Source: Pochonia chlamydosporia 170
Taxonomy: Eukaryota; Ascomycota; Sordariomycetes; Hypocreales; Clavicipitaceae
Direction: 5' to 3'
Length of the DNA stretch: 64,000 nucleotides
NCBI RefSeq assembly: GCF_001653235.2
Contig: NC_035791.1
Span: forward strand, 558,001 to 622,000
Each line of letters starts with the position of its first letter. Position 1 is the stretch's first letter. This document shows positions 45,632 to 57,272 of the stretch, in pieces. Both the position numbers and the translations under genes were made by a program. The notes beneath the pieces were generated by a model. It did no database searches. It had not been told where the DNA came from and saw nothing but the letters and a program-made list of their open reading frames with translations.

Positions 45632-48600
45632 TCACAGATACAAGCTCTGCGCAGCCACAATATCCCTCCTAATCTTCTGCAGACTCTCCTCAAATTTCTT
45701 GGTCAGGTCATCATTCCCCATGACTTTAGCCGCCTGCGCCATTTGACGCAGCAGTTCCTCCAGCCTTCGGAAGAGACGAATCAGCGAGCCTTCGTAGATG
45801 TTTGTCATTTTACTACACCAAATTAGTTTTCGTCACAACTAACAAGTCAAATCGGGAGATAAACGTACCAGATTTCGATAAACGGTCTGCCCTGCGCCCA
45901 TGTGTAGACCGTTTCCATCAGCTGCCACTTCAGGCTCGTCACGTACTCCTCCTCATTCACATCGAGTTTACACTCCTGGCTTACTTTGGCAATGATACGC
46001 GCCTTGGCTTGGATCTCGCGGTAGGGTTTTTGCAGGTCTTCCTTGAGAGCTTGCGTCTCGACCTTTTCGTCAAAGATGAAGCAACTCAAGACGGCGGCGC
46101 ACGTCTCGGGGGATAATTCGTTGAAGAAGCGGTCGAACAATAGTTCTGACAACAGCAGCTCGTGGCCTTCGGTGGAGGAGATTTCACAGGCAACGCGGGC
46201 TTTGAGCTGTACGACTTCGGAGTCGTTGATGAAGCCTAGTCGACGGAGGACACGCTTGCGTGACTTGAGTTCGTCCATTTGCGCAATGCTGTGCGCTTTG
46301 GAAATCGTCTTCTTCTTCTCCTTGACCTTTTCTACCAGCTGCACTTTCTCGCTGTACTGGTCCCAAAGAGAGGGGAGCATGGGAGACATGTGCAGCGGGT
46401 TGGCGAGAAGTCTGGATTCCAGTACTTCAATCTTGCGCAACAGTTTCTTAAACGATTCGTCTGCGATTTCCATGTTCTCCAAGGGATCCAAGATAGGGAT
46501 GCCGTCGGGGAATCGGCGCTTAACCTCTGCCAGTGACTTACGAGCCTGGTCGCGGTCGGCGTCCGTCTTAAACCCATCCTTTGGCATGAAGATGCGGATC
46601 TGACTGACGGCCTTCATGCAGGTAAGTAGGCAGGGCACAACCACATTGATGGTTGCGTTGTCAGTACCAGCGGGTTTGAGTCCAGCCGGCATGTCCCCGG
46701 TGGGTTGACCGGGAGTAATTTCAGCGCTTGTAGCTGATATAGGAAGCAAAACGTCGATGATGTGTGATTCTTGTGGTTCCCATTCGGGCTCGCCAAGTCT
46801 TGGTGCCCGACGAGGGTAATGGTTGACGATAACACCCCATCCAAAATCAAGACCACCGTTGACATTATCCTGGGCTTCCTTGGGGTTGTAAATCTGCACT
46901 AGACGTCCCGGCTGGAGAAAGTCTAGGCAGTGGCTGGGGTGCTGGATCACGGCTCGCATATCTTTGGTGTATGTGTTGAGTTGTTGTCGAATCTGGTAAT
47001 AATCCTTGATTGTCGCCTCGTCAGGTATTGAAAGTCCATCTCGCTCTTGCTGCAGCGACATGAGCTCCTTCTCCAACGAGGGGACACTGGCGGCATTTTG
47101 GAACTGATGGAAGCATCTCTCCAGCATGAACTCGGGTGAAATCGCCTCGATTCTTAGCAGATTGAGAATCATGTTGTATCCCAGGTAGAATGCGGAATTG
47201 AGCTTGTCTTGATGACCCGTGACGATATCCTTGGCGGTATCAGGCTCCAGCTTGTCGTCAATCATCATGATAACGACACCGCGAGCATCAAGGCCACGAC
47301 GACCGGCACGACCAGCCATTTGAATGTATTCGGAAGATGTGAGCGGTCGTCTCTTGACGCCGTCCCATTTGGTGACCTGCGTAAAGACGACTGTCTTGGC
47401 AGGCATGTTCAAGCCGATAGAGAAGGTCTCCGTAGCAAACAGAACCTTGATAAGAGATTCTTGGAATAAGATTTCAATCGTTTCCTTCAAGATGGGCAGC
47501 AGACCAGAGTGATGGACGCCAACGCCGCGCTCCAGAAGCGGAAGCAAGTGGGTGATCTGAGGGAGTTCTCGATCTTGCTCCGCCAAACTCTCGATGGCAC
47601 TGTGGAAGACCTTTTTCACCATGGCCTTTTCAGAATCGTCATTGAAGGACAAATTAGAAATCCTCAAGGCCATATTCTCGCACTCTCGCTTGCTAAAGTT
47701 GAAAACAATAACCGGGTTAAACTTTTTCTTGATGGTCATGCGAATGATCTTGTGCATGTCGGATCCTTCGTCAGCGCCGCCTTTGTTGGTTTTCTTATTC
47801 TTGCCCTTGCCCTTCATCTTGGCATTGATATCGTTCGAGTCTGCGCCCTTTTTGTCCTCAACCTCCTTCATGACAAGGTTAAAGTTTTGCTCATTAAAGT
47901 TGCCCTTTTCGTCCACAATAATACGGGCGCCGGTGCCGCCAGAGGGGAAGAAGTAGTTCTGGAGAGGCGTGGGTCGGAAGTCGGTGTAAACAACGTGGCA
48001 GGCCTGGTGATGAATCTTGGCAATCCACTCGGCGAACTGGAAGGCGTTGGGAATAGTGGCGGACAAGAAGACGTAGCGAACTTTATCGGGAAGCATAATG
48101 ATGGTTTCCTCCCAGACGACACCTCGAGTCTTGTCGCGCATGTAATGAATCTCGTCGAACACAACCCAGGCGACTTCTCGCATAATCTCCGAACCGCGGT
48201 ACAACATGGATCGCAAAATTTCCGTCGTCATGACCAAGCAGCTTGCCGTAGGGTTGATGGTGACATCGCCCGTCATCAAACCGACTTCTCCAAAGATGGC
48301 CTCGAAATCTCGATATTTTTGGTTGCTAAGCGCCTTGATGGGACTGGTATAGATGACTCGCTGGTTGCGCTTCAAACACTGCGCAACGGCATATTCGGCC
48401 ACAACCGTTTTACCAGCAGACGTGTGTGCAGAAACCAACACACTCTCATCTCGCTCAATAGAAGCCACCGACAGGCTCTGGAAGGGATCCAGCTTGAAAT
48501 TCCACGTTCTGGCAGGTTCCTCTGGCGATTTGTGCTCGGACAAGGGGACGTAGTCGTAGTCCAGATCGGGCGGCAAAGCAACCTGATGCTGAATGTTATG

Positions 48601-48975
48601 CGATAAAACCAATGACGCGTCCTGTGGTACCAGAGTAGCCGCACCAGCGACTTCTCTCGACTCTGCCGTTTGAAAAGTATCTGTCATGACGGGACCAGTA
48701 CCATCCTCCTTCTTTCGCCTCTTTTTATCTTGTTGACTAGGGGTATCGGATTCCTCCTCCTCAGACTCTTCGGCTTTCGACGTCTCGGTTGCATCGTCCA
48801 TGTCGGCATCATCGCCATCATTTGCTGGTTCCGTCGTTGCTGTGCCATTCATAGCTTCATCCGCCTTGCGCTTCTTGCTCTTATCTCGGGCTCGAGACTT
48901 CGGGGGCTCTCTTTCAGAGTCGCTAGAACTTTGGGGCTCGGCTTTGCCCTCGAAAACATCAAACATGTCATCCAT
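45632..48975 (-). CDS. mtr4: Mtr4/Dob1 exosome RNA helicase, two exons
   Basis: Exons 48975-45869 and 45812-45632 give 1095 residues. The 56-nt intron (donor GTACGT, acceptor GTGTAG) splits the conserved ICKMTN motif, and phase 2 is kept. The first 110 residues are acidic and basic low complexity. The helicase core follows: Walker A AHTSAGKT at 183-190, DEIH box at 274-277, SATIPN, and motif VI QMAGRAGRRG. The RNA-binding arch/KOW region (LQPGRLVQIYNP, GWGVIVNHYPRRAP) and C-terminal DSHCT domain ending in FEESLQKIRRDIVAAQSLYL complete the usual architecture. Mtr4 unwinds RNA for the nuclear exosome, alone and in the TRAMP complex, in rRNA 3'-end processing and RNA decay. The frame is open further upstream, but the ATG at 48975 begins the conserved start. 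Confidence 0.96.
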
Positions 48976-49615
48976 GATGGCTGTTGTGCTTTTTCCTTTG
49001 TTCCGATACCTTGGTGTTGGCTGTGCTGCCCAGTGCAACACTCCCAAGAGCTACTTCCTCGGTGGAATCAAGCTCCCAAAATAAAATATAAACGATGACG
49101 CTCCAAGACAATAATTGGCAGCCAAAACCTGCGAATATATTCTCGCAATGCACAAAAAAAACACCAATGCGTTCGTCTGGTGTGCTCTCACCAAAACAAG
49201 GTGGGTGGTCAAATCGGCGATCAAAAGTTGAAATTCTTGGGCGTTTCTGCACCAAGTGGGCTGGGCAATTCGGCTGGCAGAAAAGAAAAAAGATGGCTCA
49301 AGAAATGCAGGCGGTGAGCCACCCATCAGATCGATGACCAATTTATGCTCCTCCAGACATTGCCGAAGTATAACCGACTTCCCAGTATCAAGCCACCGGG
49401 AACAGTAGGCAAGTCACATGACTAGCTTCGCGCCAATTTGCTGTTTCGACCTCGAACCACCATGATTACCTCGGACCTGTCAAGACATTGATACTTGCCA
49501 AAGCTCCAATTCAACCCGTCCGCATCGCGATACTAGTCTTCAAGGTTTGCAGCGCCAACCAATTCCGCACCTCTACACCGATGGAAAGCTAATTGACCGG
49601 TCTTCCTACCCATAG
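48976..49615. other. Divergent promoter region between mtr4 and cox8
   Basis: About 640 bases between two divergent starts, which should carry both promoters. No gene seen. Confidence 0.5.
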
Positions 49616-49907
49616 ATGCTCTCCCGCGCCGCCGCTCGTACCACCACCTCGCTGGTCTCCCGCCGAGGATTCCATGCCACCCGGGCTCGCATGTCCTCTC
49701 CTTACCACTACCCCGAGGGTCCCTACACCAACATTCCCTTCAACCCTCGCAGCAAGTGGTTCGGTCCCGGCTACTGGGCCTTCATGGCCACCGGTTTCCT
49801 CGCTCCCTTCGGCATTGCTGGTGCGTCATTTCGTCAACTCGAAAGGATGGTTCGTGCGTGGGATACTGACCAGAACAATAGTCTACCAGACCTACAAGGA
49901 GCAGTAA
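49616..49907 (+). CDS. cox8: Cytochrome c oxidase subunit Cox8 (mammalian COX7C type), two exons
   Basis: Exons 49616-49820 and 49882-49907 give 76 residues. The 61-nt intron has donor GTGCGT, a CTGAC branch and acceptor AATAG, and phase 1 is kept. The first 26 residues are a mitochondrial presequence rich in Arg, Ser and Ala. The mature part has the family signature SSPYHYPEGPYTNIPFNPRS, then one membrane helix at about 52-68 (YWAFMATGFLAPFGIAV) and a short charged tail QTYKEQ. Length agrees with yeast Cox8 (78 residues precursor). It is a small nuclear-encoded subunit of respiratory complex IV in the inner mitochondrial membrane. Confidence 0.9.
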
Positions 49908-50287
49908 GCTTACAATCGAGGAATGGGATTCCGTGGTCATCCATTGGGAGGATAGAATGGGTAATTGGGAAACTGTTATGGCAACACTGTGATAGACGCC
50001 ATAGCAGTCGATACCACTGTAAACAAAAACTTTCATTTGTCTTCTCAAGACATCGCCTTCAACTCGCGCTGCGACGCGACCCGACCGTTTTGTGCAAGTC
50101 AACGTAACAAACTGCTTCTCAAATGCGTATGATTTGGCCGAATTGGCTTATGCTATTCCTATCTTACAAGTCTCGTTCCAAACGGGGTATTTTGCTCTAT
50201 ACACCTTGGTGCTATATGTACAATGCTAAAAGGCCAGTAAATGTCGTATACACGCCAATATTTGCATCCCAACTAGATTTTACCTCC
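49908..50287. other. Spacer between convergent genes
   Basis: About 380 bases between the cox8 stop and the 3' end of the PPR-like gene. No gene seen. Confidence 0.5.
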
Positions 50288-52054
50288 TCAATTCACCAAT
50301 AATGATTTCGTCTCCTTATCTTGCAAAATGTTTTCTACTGTACCGTGTAAGAATTGTTGTCGTTCACCTTTGATATCCCACCGTTGAGCGAGAGCGTCAA
50401 ATGTTTTGACAACCGCTTCATTCGATGAGCACTTCTTCACAGCTCTCAACGCCCAAATTACGAGCCACTGCTCGATCCGGAAAGCTTCTCTGTGACTGTC
50501 CTTGGCTTCGTACAAGGATGTAAGAACACCGTTCAATCGCTGCTCACTCCAATCTGAGCCTGGAAACCCGCCATGAAGATAAAAGCCTTTAAACAGGGCA
50601 AGAAAAACTGTAGGGTGTGCAGAAATCTTGAGGTATTTCATTTCGTCCAAGTATCTGGCAACTTTGGCCAGGTTTCCAACACGTATTGCGTAGTGCTGTA
50701 TCAGGAGCTTGTACGTATGCAAATCAGGTGCGAGCCGAATATTTGTCTGTAAGGAGTCTTTCAGCTGGGGGTGTTGCTTCCCGACCTTTGAAAACATCAT
50801 CAAAACCCTGGTGACCACCTTATTCATCATGTAATCTCTCTGCGGCATGTCTGACGACAGGTTGTTTGCGTTCTTCATTTGCTCGTAAGTGTCGTCCGCG
50901 GCTGCTTCCTCTCCGCATCGCAAAAGTCCAGATATGACACAATTCAAGACAATCGTGTCAATCATCTCGCCAGAGTCAACCATCTCCTTATAGGCAGCCC
51001 GAACGCCACCAGAGTCGAGCCGTAAACCAAAGTAGTGGATTAGACTGACATGGTGAAAACGATTAAACTCAAATCCCCTGCTCTCCATCTCTTTGTAAAT
51101 CATATCGGCAAGGGTGAAATTGCCAGTCTTGGCAGCCACGTCAAAAAGAACATTAAATGTGACATCATTGCCCAAGACATTGGCTTCTTTTTCCATCTCC
51201 CTCCATAGGCGAAGCGCTGATTCCATCTCATGCGCCGACGGTCGCGATGCGTACTTGGTGGCAAAAGCGAGAGCAAAGTTCCACTGCGTTCGTCGCAGCG
51301 TCAACCCGGCATTCTTGACATCAGCCACCAGTGCGAAGTACCGCAACATGGACTCCATGTCACGTTTTGGAGGCGTTCCCATTACTTTGAGAAGTCTGTT
51401 TCGCCAGTGCCACGTGAGATATAACATGCGCGGCTCGGGCAGTAAAAGATACAACTTGTAAATGGCTTCGAGCGTAATTCGATTCGGATGTCGTAGTCGT
51501 TGGCCGATGGCGGCATACAACTTTGATATTTGTGTCTGCACTTCATCGTTTATTTTGAATGTTTCCTCTCTTGTTGGATATTCCACGTCGTGTTTCTTGT
51601 CGGAGACTTGGACATTCGGCCCATCCGGCTGCGCGTAGCCCCTACGGTACGGGTCTCTGTGGAAATCAAAATGCTCCTGGACGCTGCCTTCACCCCTATC
51701 GCCGACAAAAGACATCAAATGTCGCTTTTCCTGGTCATTCGACAGTAGCCGTGAATAAGGCAAACTCTTTGCGGTGGACGACGCTGCCTCTGATGCAGTA
51801 CTGTAGGAGCGACGGGAGAACTGTTGCTGTCCACGCGGCGTTCGATGGACTTCAGGCGTGAAGGTCGACAGGAGCCATATGGAGCTTCTGGAACAGGGCG
51901 GCGGTTCTTTGATTCTACGTGTTGTCGTCTCCGTAGTGATTTCGACCGCTCTGCAAAGGGTTCTCCTTGGTGGCTGGACATTTCTAAAGGTCGTGGATGG
52001 GCGGTTCAGCACCGCACCACGGACGGACCCGTCCACTCGACCAGAGATTTTCAT
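50288..52054 (-). CDS. Pentatricopeptide-repeat-like mitochondrial protein
   Basis: Intronless, 588 residues, true ATG. The first 85 residues are rich in Arg, Ser and Thr with few acidic residues, as in a mitochondrial presequence. The rest is helical. From about 270 to 500 it contains repeats of the PPR kind, for example VTFNVLFDVAAKTGNFTLADMIYKEMESRG and TIVLNCVISGLLRCGEEAAADDTYEQM (each shown only in part below the family length of 35). PPR proteins bind organellar RNA and act in its maturation, stability or translation. The specific fungal orthologue is not recognised. It is divergent from, and only 450 bases away from, the mitoribosomal Rsm25 gene, and next to cox8. Confidence 0.75.
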   Translation of the reverse strand: MKISGRVDGSVRGAVLNRPSTTFRNVQPPRRTLCRAVEITTETTTRRIKEPPPCSRSSIWLLSTFTPEVHRTPRGQQQFSRRSYSTASEAASSTAKSLPYSRLLSNDQEKRHLMSFVGDRGEGSVQEHFDFHRDPYRRGYAQPDGPNVQVSDKKHDVEYPTREETFKINDEVQTQISKLYAAIGQRLRHPNRITLEAIYKLYLLLPEPRMLYLTWHWRNRLLKVMGTPPKRDMESMLRYFALVADVKNAGLTLRRTQWNFALAFATKYASRPSAHEMESALRLWREMEKEANVLGNDVTFNVLFDVAAKTGNFTLADMIYKEMESRGFEFNRFHHVSLIHYFGLRLDSGGVRAAYKEMVDSGEMIDTIVLNCVISGLLRCGEEAAADDTYEQMKNANNLSSDMPQRDYMMNKVVTRVLMMFSKVGKQHPQLKDSLQTNIRLAPDLHTYKLLIQHYAIRVGNLAKVARYLDEMKYLKISAHPTVFLALFKGFYLHGGFPGSDWSEQRLNGVLTSLYEAKDSHREAFRIEQWLVIWALRAVKKCSSNEAVVKTFDALAQRWDIKGERQQFLHGTVENILQDKETKSLLVN

Positions 52055-52505
52055 GGGCTCGTCCTCATGACGACATGCTCAGAACTAGTTGCACCAGCGA
52101 GCAGTCATCCGCGAGTTTGTTGCTGAACGGTTTGTTGGCGGAGACGAGATGGAAATGCTGTCTTGAATTTGAAGGTGGGACTGTTCCATCACTAGGAGCA
52201 ATCCATGAATTTTTGGCAAGTGCAAGGCCAGACCCACCGTAGCTACGGCCGCACCTGCCCCTGTCAGCAGCGCAGTTCCGCTGCACCAAGCCATTACACC
52301 CATATCGGCCATACAATTTGCCGACCTCCAAAATTTCCACCTTGAGGATCCAATGTCGCATGCGACGACACCATCTCAGCCAACCCGTCGTGAGATCCAA
52401 CACAGAAACCGTCAATTGATCCCACCGACCATTGTACGTGTCATCCAGACACACCAACCACTCAACCAGCGTCTCTAATATTCTCAGGACGGATAATCGA
52501 CCATC
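52055..52505. other. Divergent promoter region between the PPR-like gene and rsm25
   Basis: About 450 bases between two divergent mitochondrial-protein genes. Minus-strand frames crossing it (52065-52670) have no motif and overlap rsm25. No gene seen. Confidence 0.5.
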
Positions 52506-53273
52506 ATGGGCGGCCGCCAAATACGACCCGCACGGGTCTTCCAGTCCGTCACGGAAGAGCTCAAACACCAAATGCTCGCCGGCCACAACACCCCCCAACC
52601 GCCATGGTACCAAGTCATGAACTCTGTTCCTCCCGCCGAAACACTCGTCCGCAACGTCACACCCCGCCATCGCATGCCGAACCCCAAAGCCAAAAAGCCC
52701 AAGAAACTATTCCGCCCCCAACGCATCAGCTACCCCGAGGACGCTCTCCGAACGAGCTTCTACAAAGACCACCCGTGGGAACTGGCACGGCCGCGAATCA
52801 TCCTCGAATTAGACGGAAAGGACTACCAGCACTACGATTGGAGCAAGGGCCTGCGACAGCCCGGTGTTGCTCTAACAGGAGAATGGTAAGAGCAGCACAC
52901 ATCACCTCGCACAAGTCACCAGCTAACCCGACATAGCGTCGTCCAACGCCAACTATACCTCATGGAGAACGAAAAGATGAGCAAACGCAAAGCATATGAC
53001 ACCGCGCGCAAAGAATTCTACAGACTCCGTCAGGAAGAAGCCATTGAGAGGAGAATCGCCGTCGAGGAAGCCAAGCACGTGGGCGCGTACTTTGGCAAGT
53101 CACGACTAGATGTGGGCATGCTGCTCGAGGACCAAGAATTTGAAAACTGGAAGATCTGGGCGGGCAAGGAGGCGGCAGACAGGGAAGCGAGAGCAAATGC
53201 GGATATCGAAACGTTTGGAGAGGAGGAGGGCGAGGAGCTGGATGTGCAGGCGGCCGAGCCTGCAACAGCGTAA
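52506..53273 (+). CDS. rsm25: Mitochondrial small ribosomal subunit protein Rsm25/mS23, two exons
   Basis: Exons 52506-52885 and 52937-53273 give 238 residues. The 51-nt intron has donor GTAAGA, a GCTAAC branch and acceptor CATAG, and phase 2 is kept. Family features are [19 protein letters not shown] near the N-terminus, [36 protein letters not shown] just before the intron, and [16 protein letters not shown] with [19 protein letters not shown] after it. The C-terminus is acidic. mS23 (yeast Rsm25) is a structural protein of the mitochondrial 37S ribosomal subunit. It ends 87 bases from the convergent alg14 stop. Confidence 0.92.
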
Positions 53274-53360
53274 ACGGGATGCCATCTAATGTATACCATG
53301 TACAATATGTGTTTAATAAGACTAGAACTTCGTCTACACAAGAGCCTGTCTATGTGATTC

Positions 53361-54238
53361 CTACCCCCTCTGTGCATTAAACACCATCTCCCCGGCATTC
53401 ACAACGCCATACCGCTCCGCAACCTCCCCATGCTGCACGTAAAACGCATCCGCCAACCCCGTATAATACAACAATTTACCCGTCAGGCTCAACGTCGTTA
53501 TCCGCGCCCAGCTTTCAATATACACAAACCGCATACTATGATCCGGCACCACAGAAAGAATCTTCAACAAATGCACCGCCAATGCTACAAAGAACCCCGT
53601 CGCAGGCCCATTAGAGAATATAGTACTCGGATACTTCAACTCCCTGCCGACTTCATTCTTCGGCGGGAACAGCAGCACTGGAAATATATCAAGGATACTC
53701 TGCAGTGCAGATAGGGGCGTCGACCACAGCGGTTGGTGGACCCTACGAGCCCGCGTGACAAGACAGGTATCATATGTCCCTGGCGTTTTTGTAGCCGACT
53801 TCAACTCCGCCTCATAGTCCTCAAGGTGGTTGAGGGACATTTTATCCCCACTGGAGATGAGATAGCGTCGGTGGAAGTTGCCAAAGTCGCGGGTTCCGTC
53901 GTCCATCATCATGAGCATCTCCTTGGTATGGCCGCCTGAACCCAGGACAAATAGGTAGTACCCATTTTTGGAGGGCAGAGAGTCTGATGTGAAGGGCCGT
54001 TTGGGCCAGCTTGTGGACCGGCGGTCTTGGGTTATTTGGATGTGCCGTGTCTGGAGGTTGGTTAGCTTTGGTGAGGGTGGTGGCGGTGTGAGCGTACGGT
54101 TATGTAGATGATGATGCTTATGAGGCCGGCGAGGAGAGTGAGGATGACGTTTGTCCAGGAGTGGACGAACTTGGCTGCTGTGAGGGCCATGAGCGCAGCC
54201 GTGGCTATGATGCTTCCGATGATAAGGATGGCGCTCAT
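53361..54238 (-). CDS. alg14: Alg14, membrane subunit of the UDP-GlcNAc transferase, two exons
   Basis: Exons 54238-54098 and 54050-53361 give 276 residues. The 47-nt intron has donor GTACGC, a GCTAAC branch and acceptor TCCAG, and phase 0 is kept. The first exon encodes a hydrophobic N-terminus (AILIIGSIIATAALMALTAA, then a second helix) that anchors the protein in the ER. The body has the Alg14 signature LFVLGSGGHTKEML, RRYLISSGDKMS, TIFSNGPATGF and FVYIESWARITTLSLTGKLLYY, and it ends in a short tail. Alg14 recruits catalytic Alg13 to the ER and together they add the second GlcNAc to dolichol-linked chitobiose in N-glycan assembly. The longer frame upstream (to 54386) is in another phase from exon 1 and was not used. 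Confidence 0.93.
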
Positions 54239-54581
54239 TTTGGTTTGGGCGTTGACTTATTCGGAGTAGTGTTTCATCATGTTTATAGCCAGTGTGAGTT
54301 TTAACAGTTGAAGATGAAATTAAGTTGGCAGTGAATCGTAAAGTGCAGAGCCGCTGGCCAGTGAATACCGTGTGAGAGGAAGCCATGTGTTGTGTTCATT
54401 GTGAGCGTGGGTCAAGTGGCACAACTACAGGGTAGCACAAATAAATCCAAAACTCCAGTCCAACAAGACCACATAGTAAAATATGCTTCACTTTGATCAC
54501 TCATATTTTAATATTGTATAAACAATTCCTCATTATTAACATCCAGTATGCCCAGTGACCAACCTGCATCACGATATCGCC
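54239..54581. other. Spacer upstream of alg14
   Basis: About 340 bases between the alg14 start and the 3' end of the Rho-like gene. Likely the alg14 promoter. No gene seen. Confidence 0.5.
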
Positions 54582-55757
54582 TCAACCACGCACCGCCCTC
54601 ATAGACGCCTCCCTCCCAACATCCCCAAACAACGCATCCACGCCCTCCCCCGTCACCGCCGAACACTCAAAATACCCATCCGCACCCAACCGCCTCACAT
54701 GCCAGCCCGCCTACACAATCAGCATCTAAGTTCACCATCTTTCACAGACAACTCACCTCTCTCACACCAACGCAGCAACTCGGTCCCATACCAATACCAA
54801 CCTCCTCCGCCGCCAACCGATGATCCTCAAACGAGCACTCCATTCTAAGATCCTTCTTCGTGCCGACCAAATACACCAAAGGAGAGGTATCTCTACAGAA
54901 CCTACCCCCCATAACTTCCTGCCACTACAACAATTAGCAGAGTTACGTTATTAGACAGAAACATACCCAATGCAGCACTTTGTACATGCCCCTCTTGTTC
55001 TGTATGTCGAAGCACAACAGCACCGCATCCCAGGCCATGTACGAGAGTCGTGAAACGGTGTTCATCTCCCCTGTGCCAGAAGTATCCTATACTTCAATCG
55101 TGGTAGGGTAGTCGTAGTGCCGGTCGAGGATGTATGTTTCGTAGGTGGTTCGGGGGATGACGGATGTCTATATTGTTAATACTGCTTCTGAGTTATATCT
55201 CAAACTTACATCTGTGAAGGAGCCGAATTTCGCACGACTGCAAATTAGCTTCAAAGCAACATCTAACACTCCAGATGGACTCATACTATAACAGCGCCGT
55301 CTGCCCGCACCCAGTGTCACCCACACACAATACCCTTAATCGTATTGAAACACCCATGGGGGCAGGACTCGAAACCGTCTGCCTCTTATGCTTCTTCCGG
55401 AAAAAGAAATCTGACAGTTTTCGCTTGCGCTTCTTATCGCCCCGGCGTACGGTGATATCACACAGCGGCACAACTTCATTTTCTATTACCGTGCCTGTTT
55501 CTGCCTCTACCGATTCGTGAATAGTCAGTCGTCGAAATGGCGTGACTCCAAAGAACCCTCGACTTGGAGTCCTCGGCGGAGGATCAGGTTCTCTAAATGT
55601 CTGTACATTGTGAGTCAGATTTCAAATGGCAGTGAGTTACGCCTACCAATCTCGTTGAGCAGCGGCCTTCAAAGCCGTCGTTTTGGAATGGATCTTCTCG
55701 CTCGAGACGGCTTGGGACGGAGTGCCGCCAGGAATCGATCCACGTGGCGTGATTCAT
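54582..55757 (-). pseudogene. Rho-like small GTPase gene with a single in-frame TAG and altered P-loop
   Basis: Six exons join in phase: 55757-55647, 55600-55287, 55237-55210, 55167-54967, 54924-54757 and 54710-54582 (317 codons with stop). All five introns are 42-49 nt with GT-AG ends (GTAGGC, GTATGA, GTAAGT, GTATGT, GTGAGT). An N-terminal extension of about 120 residues has a basic stretch (RGDKKRKRKLSDFFFRKK). The GTPase domain shows P-loop GDTGCGQT at codons 131-138, where the catalytic Lys is Gln137. It also has DTSG (G3), VGTKKDLR (G4) and ECSA (G5). Codon 178 (55087-55089) is TAG where relatives have the Trp of the WDTSG motif; TGG to TAG is one transition. No CaaX prenylation motif ends the protein. 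Fungal Rho-like GTPases of this type are poorly studied. Possibly a recent pseudogene or a sequencing error. Confidence 0.72.
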
Positions 55758-57272
55758 GTTGTTGATGGTTGTGAACTGGCTGCGTGATAAGTCAGCGGGA
55801 AGATTTTATATGTGTATGTATCAAGCATGGTTGGATGGGAAGCATCGTTCACTTTTGGTTCACTTTCACTTCACCTCACCTCGTGCACTCACAACTCTCA
55901 CTCACAAAACAACTTGTAAATTTCTTCATCACTATAGTATTGCATTTTACTGTATTTAGTTGCAATCTAGTGCAGCCTTAACACAAACACCGTGTTCTAG
56001 CATGTTCCAGCTGAAGTCTCTGAGCACGATCTTCCAACTTCTCACTAATCTCAACCAGGTTGTTCAAATTCTTCCCCCCTAGTACAACAGCCGTGATACC
56101 TCACAGTCCCCCAGACCAAATTACCTCTCAATGGAAACCGGTTGCGATCGTCGCTATCAACGATAGCGCAATGCATGTTGACTTGTGTCGGCGGTGGTCA
56201 AACCTACGGACATGTTGCATTGAGCACAGCCATCGAGTGGTTAGGACAAGTTCAAGTGGAATTGGTATCTACAAACAATCTATCATACCTCAAAGGCTAC
56301 CTAACTAAACCATGTGATGGTCATGGCCCGGACAAAGGATCCCACAGGCTGAACCAAGGTGGTGATGTGGTGACGGGTCAAGCCAACACGTACCGGCTAC
56401 ATCATGACGACGAGCTTCAAGATTGAATCCATGGCAACCACGAACGTGTTAGCAAACACACGACTGGCCTCACATGGAGTCAAAGTCGACGACCACAGCT
56501 CAAGTCAAGCGGGCATGGTCGGGCTTTTCGGTCGTTTCATCCGCGTACTGCGGGCATCATATGTAGCTGTCTAGTGATAGTTTTCTCTAACACACTCTAT
56601 TGCCGTGCCGTACCATGCCTTGCCTTGCCTTTGCCATGCCCGAATCCCTTTTGCCTTTGGTGCCACCTATTTTCCCACTCTCGCCAAAGCATGCCGCAAT
56701 AAAAAAGACATTAAATGAAGAAGGAAAAACAATAGAAGGAACAATCCAAGACCGCTGTACGCAGTCACACGCCGCGAAATACAAACATGTCGTACACGCT
56801 GTTCGTCATTCTGTTCCTGTTCCCCATGTATTCAAACGCCACAAGCAGCCAAACACCGTTACCGTAACAATCGTTCCAAACACGCACTCAGACACACCCA
56901 AAGAAAGACAATAAAAATACCAAAACTGTTGAACATGATTATTGTTCTCATGTCTGCAATTAGCTGACGCCAAACTCGATGCAGGGTATGTCAAAAGATA
57001 TTATCATCAAGCGTGTCGTAAACGCAAGCCGGCCAGGTTCCGACTGCGCATTCTAAACAAAATGGGCACGCTAAAGGTAGATGAAGCAGGAAATGAAGCA
57101 CAAAACTTGGCCCAAGGCCAGTTTGGCCGTAGTGGGAAACTGCGGTAAGCTGTCAGGAGACAGACAACGTCCCAAACCTAAAGCCAGCAAGTCTGAACAA
57201 GAAGAGGGGTGGGTATTGAACAATACAAATCTCTCATGAGGAGAGCAAACAAGAAATGACAAAACGTGCTCA
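55758..57272. other. Intergenic region, no gene seen
   Basis: About 1.5 kb between the Rho-like gene start and the 3' end of kcs1. A stretch near 56610-56660 repeats short units of the ATGCC / TTGCC kind. No frame with a motif, and no RNA gene noticed. Confidence 0.5.

Noticed and set aside
47509..48606. A 365-codon open frame on the plus strand opposite the mtr4 coding exon
   Set aside because: It is the mirror of a strongly codon-biased helicase gene. Its text has no motif of its own, and long antisense frames are common opposite GC-biased fungal genes.
52065..52670. A 201-codon minus-strand frame overlapping the start of rsm25
   Set aside because: It overlaps the first exon of a clearly recognised ribosomal protein gene and a divergent promoter, and carries no motif.
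55286..55288. An apparent earlier TAG in the Rho-like gene right after the P-loop
   Set aside because: The TAG spans an exon-intron border. A GTATGAGT donor starts at its last base, and a GCTAAT branch with TTTGCAG acceptor follows 49 bases later. Splicing restores the frame, so only the TAG at 55087-55089 counts as a nonsense codon.
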